From assembly GCA_000998025.1 (NCBI GenBank), contig LCJG01000059.1, positions 1-5,019 of the forward strand: a DNA stretch of 5,019 bases, given 5' to 3'. The notes under the pieces were generated by a model, which saw only the letters and a list, made by a program, of their open reading frames with translations, had not been told where the DNA came from and ran no database searches. Both the position numbers and the translations under genes were made by a program. Below are positions 4,986-5,019 of the stretch, piece after piece. How positions within the stretch are numbered: position 1 is the first letter of the stretch; each line of letters opens with the position of its first letter. The DNA comes from Candidatus Collierbacteria bacterium GW2011_GWB1_44_6. GTDB taxonomy: Bacteria > Patescibacteriota > Microgenomatia > UBA1400 > MFAQ01.

Positions 4986-5019
4986 TAATTTTATGTCATA
5001 CTATAAGTATATAATACAA

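Noticed and set aside
4993..5019. Possible gene start ATG TCA at 4993
   Set aside because: Only nine codons are visible, no ribosome site precedes it, and it lies upstream of the transcription start predicted from the TATA element at 4978-4985.
1..5019. CRISPR array, tRNA, rRNA, insertion sequence or a dedicated defence system
   Set aside because: No regularly spaced repeats, cloverleaf-type sequence, transposase, terminal inverted repeats or defence-type protein domains were seen on either strand.

Overview
The window looks like two unrelated pieces of DNA joined at about 1340-1360. By eye, bases 1 to about 1340 are roughly two-thirds G+C. They carry one plus-strand reading frame that enters from the left edge and is a glycyl radical enzyme (pyruvate formate-lyase superfamily) without its C-terminal radical domain. 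From about 1345 to 5019 the DNA is strongly A+T-rich, with lysine- and isoleucine-rich proteins, tight gene packing, ATGA gene overlaps, TATA-type promoter elements and mostly no Shine-Dalgarno sequence at the first genes. This points to a low-GC archaeon, most simply a DPANN-type lineage such as Woesearchaeota or Pacearchaeota. That placement is inference from sequence style and not proven.

Layout. (1) 2-1360 +: glycyl radical enzyme fragment; family resemblance stops at about 1210, exactly at an 8-bp perfect inverted repeat (1207-1214 / 1227-1234). (2) 1235-1344: a GC-rich stretch not explained by the enzyme; it is open in the plus frame and also in a minus frame with a more protein-like sequence. 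(3) A minus-strand operon transcribed 3394 to 1357: a complete GT4-type glycosyltransferase, then a LOG/TIGR00725-like Rossmann nucleotide-binding protein, then the N-terminal domain of a second glycosyltransferase cut off at the composition junction. Both gene joints are 4-base ATGA overlaps. (4) 3395-3444: a compact divergent promoter region. (5) Plus strand: a YdjM-like membrane metal-dependent hydrolase (3445-3927) and a DegT/DnrJ/EryC1/StrS-family PLP aminotransferase (3965-4972). (6) 4973-5019: a strong archaeal-looking BRE/TATA promoter for a gene that must lie beyond the right edge.

The A+T-rich part reads as a piece of a surface-glycan locus: two glycosyltransferases and a sugar-aminotransferase-like enzyme, with a membrane protein and a LOG-like protein of uncertain role. 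The GC-rich enzyme has no visible functional link to it. The simplest explanation for the junction is an assembly or amplification chimera; recent transfer with truncation of both genes is the alternative. I see no CRISPR array, tRNA, rRNA or insertion sequence. The items most worth a second look are the two break-like points (1207-1234 and about 1340-1360), the unusual N-C-W-E active-site motif of the glycyl radical enzyme, and the LOG-like gene embedded by overlapping codons in a glycosyltransferase operon.
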